From Mesorhizobium sp. (GTDB lineage Bacteria > Pseudomonadota > Alphaproteobacteria > Rhizobiales > Rhizobiaceae), in the NCBI RefSeq assembly GCF_004962245.1, contig NZ_SUHQ01000007.1:166275-230274 (forward strand): a stretch of 64,000 nucleotides of DNA, given 5' to 3'. Each line of letters opens with the position of its first letter. The stretch's first letter is position 1. The translations under genes and the position numbers were made by a program. Below are positions 54,343-63,284 of this stretch, in pieces. Under the pieces are notes generated by a model, which saw only the letters and a list, made by a program, of their open reading frames with translations, did no database searches and was not told the origin of the DNA.

Positions 54343-54406
54343 GATCTATTCCGAAAACCGGTTCCCACTTTTCGCTGACGCGGTCCTTCGGTTCAGGATC
54401 ATGCTC
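54337..54406. repeat. Family B repeat, copy 2, overlapping cobB end and cobS start
   Basis: Ends GAGCATGATC (54337-54346) and GATCATGCTC (54397-54406) are perfect 10-base inverted repeats. The inside holds CCGAAAACCGGTTCCCACTT, then TTCGCTGACGCGG and CCTTCGGTTC, shared with 3258-3324. The cobB stop and last 18-19 codons and the cobS start codon all lie in it. Confidence 0.88.
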
Positions 54407-55716
54407 TCGCCCCTCGCAATGGCATGAAAGAACGTGCCGCTGACGCAGCCGCGCCGGTAGCCGGTGGCGCCGAGCGGATTGCCTTGCCCGTCGGCGAGGT
54501 CGGCCAGCGGTTCGTCATTGCCGGCCGCAATCATCTGCGCATAGTGGAATTCATGACCGCGGATCAGCGTGCCTTGGAGGCCCAATGGGCAAGCGGCGCG
54601 CAGCCGCGCCTCGCGGTAGCCGAGGTTCATCTTTCGCTTAGCAAAGCTGGTCGAATGACCGAGCAGGCCGAGCATCCTGTGCGTCTCACCCGATGCGTCC
54701 TCCAGCGCTTCGCCGAGCACCATGAAGCCACCGCACTCGCCGTGCACCGGCCGCGTCTCGGCGAATTTTGTCACGCCCGCCCTGAAGTTCGCAGCAGCAG
54801 CCAGGCGGCCGGCGTGAAGCTCGGGATAGCCGCCGGGCAGCCAGCAAACGTCGCAATTCTCGGCGGGCGCTTCGTCGGCGACCGGCGAGAACGGGACGAT
54901 TTCCGCACCGACCCTGCGCCAATGCGCGGCGACATGCGGATAGAGGAAGGTGAAGGCGATGTCCTCGGCCAGCGCGATGCGCTGGCCGGGCGGCGGCAGC
55001 GCGTCGTCGAAACTGCCGGGAGCAGGTTCAAATGGCGCCGCCAGCGCCATGATGGCGTCGAGGTCGAGCGAGCGCTCGACCATGTCGGCCAGCCGGTCGA
55101 GATGCGCCATCAGATTCTCATACTCGCCGGCCTGGACGAGGCCGAGATGGCGCTCCGGCAGGTTCAGCGAGGGATCGCGCAGGATAGCGCCGACAACCGG
55201 CAGGCCGAGCGCCTCGATGGCATCGCTGCAAAGCCGGCGGTGGCGCTCGCTGCCCAGCCGGTTGAGCACGACGCCGGCCATGCGCACATCCGGATCATAG
55301 GTGGCAAAGCCCTTGGCGACGGCTGCCGCCGTGGTTGACTGCCCGGAGACGTCGAGCACCAGCAGCACCGGCAGGCCGTAGAGCCGCGCGAGGTCGGCGG
55401 CCGAGCCGGAGCGGCCTGGAGCAGCGGGTATGCCATCGAACAGGCCCATGGCGCTTTCGAGGAAGATGAAATCGGCATCTTCGGTTGCGTCACCGGCAAG
55501 CGCGTTCAGCAGGGCAGGCGGCATCGCCCAGCTGTCGAGATTGACGCCGGACAAGCCCGTGGCGGCGGTGTGGAAGCCGGGGTCGATGTAGTCGGGGCCG
55601 GATTTGGCGCCGCGCACCTTCAGGCCGCGCCTAGCGAGTGCGCGCAGGATGCCGATGGTGACGCTGGTCTTGCCCGAGCCGGAGCGCGGTGCGCCGATGA
55701 TGATCGCGCGGGTCAT
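54346..55716 (-). CDS. cobB: Cobyrinic acid a,c-diamide synthase (hydrogenobyrinate form)
   Basis: Amidates the a and c carboxyl groups of hydrogenobyrinate using glutamine and ATP. The 456-residue protein starts with a P-loop (GAPRSGSGKTSV, residues 8-19), carries KSGPDYIDPGFH, and has a C-terminal class I glutaminase domain with the nucleophile cysteine in RPVHGECGGFMVLGEAL. Beyond FFHAIARG the last 18-19 residues (ESMILNRRTASAKSGNRFSE region) are encoded by the family B repeat and are not part of the usual protein. The start overlaps the cobA stop by four bases. Confidence 0.94.
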   Translation of the reverse strand: MTRAIIIGAPRSGSGKTSVTIGILRALARRGLKVRGAKSGPDYIDPGFHTAATGLSGVNLDSWAMPPALLNALAGDATEDADFIFLESAMGLFDGIPAAPGRSGSAADLARLYGLPVLLVLDVSGQSTTAAAVAKGFATYDPDVRMAGVVLNRLGSERHRRLCSDAIEALGLPVVGAILRDPSLNLPERHLGLVQAGEYENLMAHLDRLADMVERSLDLDAIMALAAPFEPAPGSFDDALPPPGQRIALAEDIAFTFLYPHVAAHWRRVGAEIVPFSPVADEAPAENCDVCWLPGGYPELHAGRLAAAANFRAGVTKFAETRPVHGECGGFMVLGEALEDASGETHRMLGLLGHSTSFAKRKMNLGYREARLRAACPLGLQGTLIRGHEFHYAQMIAAGNDEPLADLADGQGNPLGATGYRRGCVSGTFFHAIARGESMILNRRTASAKSGNRFSE

Positions 55717-56531
55717 GGCTCGCCCGTCAATGCCGCGCGCATCGCGACGATGCCGCCGACGACGATCAACGCGGGCGAAGACAGCCCGGCGGCGGCCGCT
55801 TCCTCGGCGATGGTGGCGAGCGTAGCGACGACCATACGCTCTTGCGGCGTCGTTGCGGCGACGATCACCGCGGCTGGCGTCGACGGCGCCAGGCCGCCCT
55901 CGAGCAACGCTCCGGCGATCAGCGGCAGATTGGCCATGCCCATATAGACGACGACCGGCTGGCCGGTGCGGGCGATTGCCGCCCAGTCGAGATCGTCATC
56001 GGTGCCGGCGGCGTGGCCGGTGGTCAGAATCACCGCCTTGTTGATGCCACGCATGGTGGCGGGGATGCCGGCACCGGCAAGCGCGCTGAGACCCGAAGTC
56101 AGGCCGGGTAGGACGCGGAAGGGAATGTTTTCGCGCGCCAGCGCCAGCGCCTCTTCGCCGCCGCGTCCGAAAATATAGGGGTCGCCGCCTTTCAGCCTGA
56201 CGACGCGGCGACCTTCCCGCGCCAGCCGGACCAGCAAAGCGGTGATGTCGTCCTGCTTCATGGACGGCTGGCCGCCGCGTTTGCCGGCATAGAACAGTTC
56301 GGCGCCCGCGGCGACGGCGACGATGTCGGACGAGACCAGCGCGTCGTAGACGAGGGCATCGCACTGCCCAAGTGCAGCCAGCACTTCCAGCGTCAGGCAG
56401 CCGGGGTCGCCGGGGCCGGCGCCGGCCAGCCAGACATGACCCGGTTCCAATTGGCGCGGCTTGAAGTTCAGCCGGGCCAGAGCCTGTTCGACCGTGATGT
56501 TTCCGCCTCTGTTTCCGGTGCCGTCGTTCAC
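55713..56531 (-). CDS. cobA: Uroporphyrinogen-III C-methyltransferase
   Basis: Adds methyl groups at C-2 and C-7 of uroporphyrinogen III, giving precorrin-2, the entry into corrin synthesis. The 272-residue SAM enzyme has [66 protein letters not shown] and VVYMGM, all typical of CobA/SUMT. It has a 30-residue N-terminal extension. It lacks the CysG oxidase/chelatase part, as expected in the aerobic route. Four-base overlaps with both neighbours indicate translational coupling. Confidence 0.94.
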   Translation of the reverse strand: MNDGTGNRGGNITVEQALARLNFKPRQLEPGHVWLAGAGPGDPGCLTLEVLAALGQCDALVYDALVSSDIVAVAAGAELFYAGKRGGQPSMKQDDITALLVRLAREGRRVVRLKGGDPYIFGRGGEEALALARENIPFRVLPGLTSGLSALAGAGIPATMRGINKAVILTTGHAAGTDDDLDWAAIARTGQPVVVYMGMANLPLIAGALLEGGLAPSTPAAVIVAATTPQERMVVATLATIAEEAAAAGLSSPALIVVGGIVAMRAALTGEP

Positions 56532-57292
56532 AATCCGTCCCGTCCGCGAAAACGCCGCTGGTAGTGGGCGTCGTAAAGTGAACTCTCGCCAAAACCTTCC
56601 GCCGCCAGCGAACGGCCGACGAAGATGATCGCTGTGCGCTCCATCGGATCGGCGGCCAGTTGCGCTTCGATCGTCGCCAGCGTGCCGGTCAGCACGCGCT
56701 CGTCCGGCCAGGAGGCGCGGAAGACGACCGCCACCGGGCAGTCGGCGCCATAGAACGGCGTCAATTCGGCGACGACACGGTCGATGGCATGGATGGCGAG
56801 ATGGATGGCGAGCGTGGCGCCGGTGCGGCCGAAACCGGCCAGGGTTTCGCCGGGCGGCATTTTCGAGGCGCGGCCGGAAATGCGGGTCAGCACAAGGCTC
56901 TGCGCGACCTCGGGAATGGTCAGCTCGCGGCGAAGTACTGCCGCTGCCGCGGCGAAAGAGGGCACGCCCGGCGTCAGCGTGTAAGGGATGCCGTGCTTCT
57001 CCAGCCGGCGGATCTGCTCAGCGACGGCGCTCCACACCGAGAGATCACCGGAGTGCAGACGGGCGACATCGTGGCCATCGCGATGAGCATCAAGATATGC
57101 CGCCTCGATCTCGTCGAGAGACATCGGGGCCGTGTCGATCAATTTCGTGCCGGGCGCGCAGTGCTGCAACAGCTCAGGGGCGACGATCGAGCCGGCATAG
57201 AGGCAGACCGGGCAGCTTGCCAGCAGCCTGCTGCCGCGCAGTGTGATGAGGTCGGCAGCACCCGGTCCGGCGCCGATGAAGTGGACGGTCAT
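56528..57292 (-). CDS. cobM: Precorrin-4 C11-methyltransferase
   Basis: Methylates C-11 of precorrin-4 with S-adenosylmethionine. The 254-residue protein begins [20 protein letters not shown] and has [21 protein letters not shown] and [21 protein letters not shown], the CobM forms of the methyltransferase motifs. The ATG at 57292 overlaps the cobE stop by four bases; the frame runs further upstream through cobE without meaning. Confidence 0.94.
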   Translation of the reverse strand: MTVHFIGAGPGAADLITLRGSRLLASCPVCLYAGSIVAPELLQHCAPGTKLIDTAPMSLDEIEAAYLDAHRDGHDVARLHSGDLSVWSAVAEQIRRLEKHGIPYTLTPGVPSFAAAAAVLRRELTIPEVAQSLVLTRISGRASKMPPGETLAGFGRTGATLAIHLAIHAIDRVVAELTPFYGADCPVAVVFRASWPDERVLTGTLATIEAQLAADPMERTAIIFVGRSLAAEGFGESSLYDAHYQRRFRGRDGL

Positions 57293-57675
57293 GCCGCGTC
57301 TCCACTGATGGCGATGGCGCAGGTGACCGGGCCGAGCATGGTGCGCGGCCCGAGCAGTTTGGCGTCTTTTCCGGCGGCGGCAAGCGCTGACGCCTCGGAG
57401 ACCGACGGCGTACCGGCACGCTCCTGCGACAAATCTGAGTGACTGATTGTGCGAGACGACGCGGCCTTGAGCGCCTCGTCCTCGACAACGATCACTGGCA
57501 GGGCGAGTTCGCGCCCCGCAGAGAAGATTGCCGGCTCGTCCTGCTTCAGAGAAGCTGTTGCGAGCGCCGAAAGCGCCGTCAGCGCCAGCCCATGTGCATC
57601 CAGCGCGATTTCTATCGCTGCAAGCACATCCTGCTGACTGACGCCCTTGCGGCTGCCGATGCCCGCGACCATCAT
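57289..57675 (-). CDS. cobE: Cobalamin biosynthesis protein CobE (CbiG C-terminal-like)
   Basis: A 128-residue protein corresponding to the C-terminal half of Cbi[24 protein letters not shown] is the conserved start and [14 protein letters not shown] the second block. Its biochemical role in the aerobic route is unsettled. The start ATG at 57675 overlaps the cobL stop (ATGA); an ATG one codon on and one six codons before are alternatives. Confidence 0.88.
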   Translation of the reverse strand: MMVAGIGSRKGVSQQDVLAAIEIALDAHGLALTALSALATASLKQDEPAIFSAGRELALPVIVVEDEALKAASSRTISHSDLSQERAGTPSVSEASALAAAGKDAKLLGPRTMLGPVTCAIAISGDAA

Positions 57676-58913
57676 GGCTTGACCCAGCTCCATTGGGTGA
57701 CTGGCATAGCCGGCCGCCAGGCCTGCATCGAGCCAACCGGCGAAGCACGGGATATGGCGATGTGGGTGAGATCGCCGCCGAGCGAAGCGTGGCGCGAAAG
57801 AAGCAGCGACTCCATTTCCAGTGTCACCGCGTTGGCGACGAGCCGGCCACCGGCGGGCAGGGCATCAATGGCCGCATCCAGCACACTGAGATCGCTGCCG
57901 CCACCGCCGATGAAGATGGCATCCGGTGTCTCCAATCCGACGAGCGCCTGCGGTGCCGAACCTTCGACGACGGCAAGACCGGGCACGCCGCAGTTGGAAG
58001 CGTTGCGGCGGATGCGGGCGGCGCGGGCCGGATCGGCTTCGACGGCGATGGCGCGCATCGAGGGATGGGCCAGCATCCATTCGATCCCAATTGAGCCCGA
58101 CCCGGCGCCGATATCCCACAGCAATTCGCCGCGCCTGGGGGCGAGGGCGGACAGGGTGATGGCGCGGATCTCGCGCTTGGTGATCTGGCCGTCATGCTCG
58201 AACAAATGATCGGCAAGGCCTGAAGCCAGCGGCAGGATGCGTGCCTCCGAAACGGATTCAACTTCGATTGCCAGCACGTTGAGCGGATTGATCTTTTCGA
58301 GGTCGAAGACGTCGGCCCGCGCCGGGCGCAGCCTTTCGTTCGGGCCGCCCAGCGCCTCCAGGATTGTCAGCCGCGACGCGCCGAAGCCGACTTCGGTCAG
58401 CAGGTGCGCGATCGCTGCCGGCGCGTCGCTATCCGAGGTCAGCGCAAGGATGCGGGCGCCCGGATGCAGAAGCGGCCGGATCAGGTCGAGCGAGCGGCCA
58501 TGCAGCGAAAGGGTCTCGACATCCTGCAGCGCCCAGCCGAGGCGGGCGGCGGCCAGCGACATGGCCGAAGGGGCGGGGATGACGCGCATTTCTTCTATCG
58601 CAATTTTGCGGGCAAGGATGACGCCGACGCCGTGGAAGAATGGATCGCCGGAGGCCAGCACGCAGACTCGTCTGCCCGCAAGTGCCAGCACGTCGCGCAT
58701 TTCTGTATCGAAAGGGGTCGGCCAGGCGCGTGCTTCGCCTTTGGCGAGTGATGCGACGAGGGCAAGGTGGCGCGTGCCGCCGAAGACGAATTCAGCCTCG
58801 GCGATCAGCCGCTTGGCCTCGTCGCCGAGACCCGCTACACCGTCCTCGCCGATGCCGATCACCGTCAGCCATTTCGACGTGCATCTGGTGCCTCGCGGAC
58901 CCTCAGCAAGCAT
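57672..58913 (-). CDS. cobL: Precorrin-6Y C5,15-methyltransferase (decarboxylating)
   Basis: A 413-residue fusion of two SAM methyltransferases that methylates C-5 and C-15 and decarboxylates the acetate at C-12. The N-terminal CbiE-type half begins [16 protein letters not shown] and has [12 protein letters not shown] and [17 protein letters not shown]. The C-terminal CbiT-type half has the SAM motif [17 protein letters not shown]. The only usable start is the ATG at 58913, which overlaps the oppositely oriented cobK start in the sequence CATG. Confidence 0.93.
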   Translation of the reverse strand: MLAEGPRGTRCTSKWLTVIGIGEDGVAGLGDEAKRLIAEAEFVFGGTRHLALVASLAKGEARAWPTPFDTEMRDVLALAGRRVCVLASGDPFFHGVGVILARKIAIEEMRVIPAPSAMSLAAARLGWALQDVETLSLHGRSLDLIRPLLHPGARILALTSDSDAPAAIAHLLTEVGFGASRLTILEALGGPNERLRPARADVFDLEKINPLNVLAIEVESVSEARILPLASGLADHLFEHDGQITKREIRAITLSALAPRRGELLWDIGAGSGSIGIEWMLAHPSMRAIAVEADPARAARIRRNASNCGVPGLAVVEGSAPQALVGLETPDAIFIGGGGSDLSVLDAAIDALPAGGRLVANAVTLEMESLLLSRHASLGGDLTHIAISRASPVGSMQAWRPAMPVTQWSWVKP

Positions 58914-59682
58914 GATGACCCACCGTACTCTGATCCTCGGCGGAACCACCGAAGCCCGGCAACTGGCCGGAAAGCTGGTTGCGCGCACCGATCTCGCGGT
59001 CACGCTGTCGCTGGCCGGCCGCACCGGTAATCCCGCCGCACAAGGTGTGCCGACGCGGGTCGGAGGCTTCGGTGGTGCCGATGGGCTGGCGGCATATCTC
59101 CACGAGGCGCACGTCGACCTGCTGATCGACGCCACGCATCCCTATGCGGCGCAGATCTCCGCCAATGCGGCGGAAGCCTCGCGCAAGACTGGCGTGCCGA
59201 TCTTTGCGCTCAGGCGTTCGGGCTGGGAGCCTGTCGATGGCGACCGCTGGGTCTCGGTTGATACCGTAGCCGAAGCGGTCAAGGCGCTTGGCCCTGCGCC
59301 GCGCCGCGCCTTCCTGGCGCTCGGCCGGCAGGAGGTCGCCGCTTTCGAGGCCGCACCCCAACACCATTATCTCATCCGCAGCGTCGATCCGGTCGAGCCA
59401 AAACTCGCCGTGCCCAATGCGACCTATCTCCTGGCGCGGGGGCCGTTCCGGGAAGCGGACGAACACGCGCTGCTTCAAGAGCACCGTATCGACGTCGTCG
59501 TTTCCAAAAACAGCGGTGGCGAGGCGACCTACGCCAAGATCGCCGCGGCACGGGCGCTCGGTATCGAGGTGGTCATGATCCGCAGGCCGGTGCTGCCGAA
59601 CGTTGCGTCGGCTGAGACCGTCGAATCCCTCGCCGCGATGGTCGATCATTTTCTCAAGCCTGCTGCGGAACGCGGCGTGTAG
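58912..59682 (+). CDS. cobK: Precorrin-6A reductase
   Basis: Reduces precorrin-6A to precorrin-6B with NADPH. The 256-residue protein begins [22 protein letters not shown] and has LLIDATHPYAAQISANAAEASR and VVSKNSGGEATYAKIAAARALGIEVVMIRRP, the CobK/CbiJ signature blocks. It is the only cob gene of the cluster on the plus strand. Its start overlaps that of cobL by two bases, and its end overlaps cobJ by 37 bases, so it is inverted inside an otherwise continuous operon. The second ATG at 58915 is an alternative start. Confidence 0.94.
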   Translation: MMTHRTLILGGTTEARQLAGKLVARTDLAVTLSLAGRTGNPAAQGVPTRVGGFGGADGLAAYLHEAHVDLLIDATHPYAAQISANAAEASRKTGVPIFALRRSGWEPVDGDRWVSVDTVAEAVKALGPAPRRAFLALGRQEVAAFEAAPQHHYLIRSVDPVEPKLAVPNATYLLARGPFREADEHALLQEHRIDVVVSKNSGGEATYAKIAAARALGIEVVMIRRPVLPNVASAETVESLAAMVDHFLKPAAERGV

Positions 59683-60410
59683 ACCAGCGCCGGTTTTTCA
59701 CCGCGCTTGATGATCCTGGTTTCCGGCGACCCGATGATGATGCAGGTCGCCATGTCGGCCTTTTGCGCGTCAGCGTCGGCCAGCAAATAGACGTCGATGC
59801 GCTCGTCGGGACGGCCGGCGGCGCGGCCGAAGACGACAGGCGTGGTACCGGGCAGGATCGCCGCCAGGCATTCGAAGGCGCGGCCAAGCTGCCAGGGGCG
59901 TGCCTTGCTGATCGGATTGTAGAGCGCGATGACGAAACCGGCGCCTGCGGCGGCCAGCAGGCGCAGCTCGATCAGCTCCCACGGCTTCAGATTGTCGGAC
60001 AGCGAGATAGCGCAGAAATCATGGCCGAGCGGCGCGCCGATGCGGGCAGCGACCGCGAGCATGGCGGTGATGCCGGGCAGCATCGCCACGTCGACGGAAT
60101 GCCATTCGGCCGGGCCGGCCTCGATCGCCTCGCAGACGGCCGCCGCCATGGCAAAGACGCCGGGATCGCCGCCCGAGACAACGGCGACAGCATGGCCTTG
60201 CGCAGCCTTTGCCAGCGCGTCCTTGGCGCGCGACAGCTCTTCGCGATTGTCGGAAGGGACGCGGGTCTGATCGGAGCGCAGGTCGAGCCGGTCGAGATAC
60301 GGCTTGTAGCCGTAGAAGAATTTTGCCTCGGCGACGGCGCGGCTCGCTTCCGGCGTCACCTGGTCGGCATTTCCTGGCCCAAGGCCGATGACGGTCAGGC
60401 GGCCACTCAT
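59646..60410 (-). CDS. cobJ: Precorrin-3B C17-methyltransferase
   Basis: Methylates C-17 and contracts the ring of precorrin-3B to precorrin-4. The 254-residue SAM enzyme has LTVIGLGPGNADQVTPEASRAV, YGYKPYLDRLDL, VVSGGDPGVFAMAAAV and VDVAMLPGITAMLAVAARIGAPLGHDFCAISLSDNL, all typical of CobJ/CbiH. Its start overlaps the cobI stop by four bases. Its last 37 bases are shared with cobK on the other strand. Confidence 0.94.
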   Translation of the reverse strand: MSGRLTVIGLGPGNADQVTPEASRAVAEAKFFYGYKPYLDRLDLRSDQTRVPSDNREELSRAKDALAKAAQGHAVAVVSGGDPGVFAMAAAVCEAIEAGPAEWHSVDVAMLPGITAMLAVAARIGAPLGHDFCAISLSDNLKPWELIELRLLAAAGAGFVIALYNPISKARPWQLGRAFECLAAILPGTTPVVFGRAAGRPDERIDVYLLADADAQKADMATCIIIGSPETRIIKRGEKPALVYTPRSAAGLRK

Positions 60411-61168
60411 GCCCCAGCCTCCACCAATGCTTCGGGACGGCCGGCCCAGCCGGCGACCAGCACGATGGCGAAGTAGGGCGCCTTGTCGTCCTTCTTGTCG
60501 GCCAGCCGCATCGAGACGCCGCCCGGCATGGTGCCGCGCTCGACATAGACGGCGCGCGCCAACTTCCCGGTCACCTCCAGTGCGCGCCTGATCTTGGGCA
60601 GGTTGCGGCCAACCTTCATGATGACGGCGGCATCGGTGTCGGCGAGCCGGCGCGTCAGCTCGAATTCGCTCATTGTGCCCGGCAACACGGTCAGCACGTC
60701 GTCGCCCTGGACGATCGGCAGACCGGTCGCCGACCAGCAGCCGGACATGGCGGTGACGCCGGGGATGACCTCGGTCGGGAAGCGGTGCGCCAACCTGACA
60801 TGAAGATGCATGTAGGAGCCGTAGAAAAGCGGGTCGCCTTCCGAAAGCACTGCGACCGTCCTGCCGGCGCTAAGGTGCTCGGCGAGCTTTTCGGCCGATT
60901 CTTCGTAGAAATGCGCTATCTGCGACCGGTAATCGCTGTGATCCTTGTCGATTTCGGTGGTCACGGGGTAGAGCAGCGGCAACTCTATCAAATCAGGACG
61001 AAAATGGTCGCCGACGATGGCGCGCGCATTGCTGTTGTTGCCGCGCTTGGCGAAATGCGCGACGACGTCGGCCTCGGCCAGCGCGCGCACGGCCTTCAGC
61101 GTCAGCAGCTCGGGGTCGCCAGGACCGGTGCCGACGCCAATGAGTCTACCTTTTGCAATCGCGTTCAC
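60407..61168 (-). CDS. cobI: Precorrin-2 C20-methyltransferase
   Basis: Methylates C-20 of precorrin-2. The 253-residue protein has GRLIGVGTGPGDPELLTLKAVRAL, VAVLSEGDPLFYGSYMHLH and TEVIPGVTAMSGCWSATGLPIVQGDDVLTVLPGT, the CobI/CbiL forms of the methyltransferase motifs. Start and stop overlap the neighbours by four bases each. Confidence 0.94.
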   Translation of the reverse strand: MNAIAKGRLIGVGTGPGDPELLTLKAVRALAEADVVAHFAKRGNNSNARAIVGDHFRPDLIELPLLYPVTTEIDKDHSDYRSQIAHFYEESAEKLAEHLSAGRTVAVLSEGDPLFYGSYMHLHVRLAHRFPTEVIPGVTAMSGCWSATGLPIVQGDDVLTVLPGTMSEFELTRRLADTDAAVIMKVGRNLPKIRRALEVTGKLARAVYVERGTMPGGVSMRLADKKDDKAPYFAIVLVAGWAGRPEALVEAGA

Positions 61169-61818
61169 AGGCCCGGCCTCGCCAGTGCGTTGAGTGCTGC
61201 GGCGGTCATGGCGCTGCCGCCCAGCCTGCCGCGCACGACCGCGTAGGGCACGCCATAGGAATTATCGGCCAGCGCGTCCTTCGATTCGGCCGCACCGACG
61301 AAACCGACCGGCATGCCGATAATCGCAGCCGGTTTCGGCGCACCGTCGCGCAGCCTTTCCAGCAAATAGAAAAGTGCGGTCGGTGCATTGCCGATGGCGA
61401 CGACCGAACCCGCCATGCGCTCGCCCCACAGGTCAATGGCCGCGGCCGAGCGAGTGTTGCCGATCTCCCTGGCGATTTCGGCGGTGCGCGGGTCGCGCAG
61501 CGTGCAGATCACCTCGTTGCCGGCGGGCAACCGGGCGCGGGTGACGCCATGCGACACCATCTCTGCATCGCAGAAGATCGGTGCGCCGGCCGCCAGGGCC
61601 GTGCGCGCGACGGCAACGAAATCCTCCGCGAAAACGAAGTGCCGCGCGGCCTCGACTTGGCCGCAGGCATGGATCATGCGGATGGCGACATCGGCTTCGG
61701 CATCGGAAAAGCGCGACAGGTCGGCCTCGGCACGGATGATGGCGAAGGAGCGCTCATAGATCGCCGTGCCGTCATGAATATAGTCGTACGCAATGTAGTC
61801 TTGGGCGGCCATGTTCAT
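61165..61818 (-). CDS. cobH: Precorrin-8X methylmutase
   Basis: Moves the C-11 methyl group to C-12, giving hydrogenobyrinate. The 217-residue protein has IYERSFAIIRAEADLSRF, MIHACGQVEAARHFVF (the catalytic His region), FCDAEMVSHGVTRARLP and AIIGMPVGFVGAAESKDAL. The ATG at 61818 overlaps the cobG stop (ATGA); the ATG two codons later is an alternative. Confidence 0.94.
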   Translation of the reverse strand: MNMAAQDYIAYDYIHDGTAIYERSFAIIRAEADLSRFSDAEADVAIRMIHACGQVEAARHFVFAEDFVAVARTALAAGAPIFCDAEMVSHGVTRARLPAGNEVICTLRDPRTAEIAREIGNTRSAAAIDLWGERMAGSVVAIGNAPTALFYLLERLRDGAPKPAAIIGMPVGFVGAAESKDALADNSYGVPYAVVRGRLGGSAMTAAALNALARPGL

Positions 61819-63284
61819 TCCTGTCGGTAGAGTTCGGTGACACTGGCCGCGCCAAGCCTTGCCAGGCAAGCGGCGGCGGGTTCACCGGGATGACGTGCGC
61901 GGCGGACCGCGGCTGCAATGCTGCCGATGCCGCGCGCGGCGTCATAACCCGGCCTGTATCCGGCAGGAAGCGCCTTTGCCGTCCCATCCACGACAAGTCC
62001 GGCCCCGTTTTCGCCGCCGACCACGGTCAGCGCCGTCGGGCCGGGATGCGCGCAGCCCTTGGCGCAGCCGGAAATGTGCAGCGTGAAGGAGGAATCGAGG
62101 AGGTCGCCGTTTTCTATGGCGATGGTCTCGGCGATGTCGCGCGTCACGATCCGGCCGGAGGCGCAGGCGGGCGCGCCGGGGCAAGCGGCGATCCTGGTGC
62201 GCGGATCGGCGGCGTCAGTGACGAAACCGAGGGCGGCGGCGGCTTGCTGCAGTGAGCGGCAGGCGGTCGGGGAGAGGCCGATGAAAAGCAGCGCGCGTTG
62301 TAGCGCGAGGCGGATTTCTCTGGCGCCGAGGGTGAGGGCGTGTTGCGCGAGATCGATGAGTTTTTGCGCCGGCATGCTGCCGAAGGGTAGCCCGATGCCG
62401 AGGGCGATACCGGCGGCAGCCAGATCGAAAACTCCGATGGGCTGGCGTTCTGTCGCGCCCCCCTCTGTCCTGCCGGACATCTCCCCCACAAGGGGGGAGA
62501 TTGGCAGTTCCGACGCCGTCGCTCGTCCTGCGACGCTCGTAGTTGGCGAAAGCGGTGATGAGAGCTCAATCTCCCCCCTTGCGGGGGAGATGTCCGGCAG
62601 GACAGAGGGGGGTGGGACGGAGTGCCAACTGGCGAGAGATGTCAGCTGCCTTTCCGTCAAATCCCTTGCATGGGCCTCGCGGCCTTTTTCGGCGACCATC
62701 CTGAGCACCGCGACGGCGATAACGCGCGCCGCATCCTCCTCGACGGTGACAAGCGACGTCGCATTCTTCCTGTCGCCAGCGACGGCTACCAGCCACCGGA
62801 CACCCGCATCGGCTCGCACGGCCATCAACCGCACATCGGCCATCACCGTATCCATGCCAAGCCGGCCGCCGCCGTCGACGATCACCGAAACCTTCGGCCC
62901 CAGCCGTTGCGTCAGCCCAGCCTCGTCGATCGCCGTGCGAATCCGCTGCGCCAGCGGACGCGGGTCGGTGACTTCCTCCGGATCGAGCCCGGCCAGCGGC
63001 CCGGTCTCGACCGGTACGCCGGTGCGTACCGCGATGCCGAGCGCATCGACCTCGACGGCTAGCAGCCGCGCGCTTGCCGATGTCAGGCCGCGTATCTGCA
63101 GGCTGCCGCGGGCGGTCACTTCCATGATGCCATTGCCATGCCGCAACGCGGATTCGCCGAGTCCGATCAAGGATTTCGGCGACAGTCCTCCAGTAATGGG
63201 ATTAAGCCGCACCAGAAGTCCGTCGCCGGTCTGCATGGGTGCGCTGAGAGCAGGGCAGGCGCCGCGGCGCGAGAAGGCGTTCAT
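61815..63284 (-). CDS. cobG: Precorrin-3B synthase with an in-frame repeat insertion
   Basis: CobG, an oxygen-dependent iron-sulfur monooxygenase, hydroxylates precorrin-3A to precorrin-3B, the step that marks the aerobic pathway. The 489-residue protein is built of two nitrite/sulfite-reductase-like halves and has the 4Fe-4S and sirohaem cysteine motifs CPGAPACASG and SGCAKGCAHPG. Residues about 225-276 (PSVLPDISPARGEIE and LPISPLVGEMSGRTEGG within them) are encoded by a palindromic repeat element and are foreign to the family. The insertion keeps the frame, so the protein may still work. The start overlaps the cobN stop. Confidence 0.92.
   Translation of the reverse strand: MNAFSRRGACPALSAPMQTGDGLLVRLNPITGGLSPKSLIGLGESALRHGNGIMEVTARGSLQIRGLTSASARLLAVEVDALGIAVRTGVPVETGPLAGLDPEEVTDPRPLAQRIRTAIDEAGLTQRLGPKVSVIVDGGGRLGMDTVMADVRLMAVRADAGVRWLVAVAGDRKNATSLVTVEEDAARVIAVAVLRMVAEKGREAHARDLTERQLTSLASWHSVPPPSVLPDISPARGEIELSSPLSPTTSVAGRATASELPISPLVGEMSGRTEGGATERQPIGVFDLAAAGIALGIGLPFGSMPAQKLIDLAQHALTLGAREIRLALQRALLFIGLSPTACRSLQQAAAALGFVTDAADPRTRIAACPGAPACASGRIVTRDIAETIAIENGDLLDSSFTLHISGCAKGCAHPGPTALTVVGGENGAGLVVDGTAKALPAGYRPGYDAARGIGSIAAAVRRARHPGEPAAACLARLGAASVTELYRQE
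62458..62612. repeat. Palindromic repeat element C inside cobG
   Basis: A 155-base element with perfect 30-base inverted ends (62458-62487 and 62583-62612, starting CCCCCCTCTGTCCTGCCGGA). Each end adjoins a smaller hairpin (CTCCCCCACAAGGGGGGAG and CTCCCCCCTTGCGGGGGAG). I recall this sequence as a frequent intergenic repeat in Rhizobiales. Here it lies within a coding gene and is translated without a stop on the cobG strand. Confidence 0.88.
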
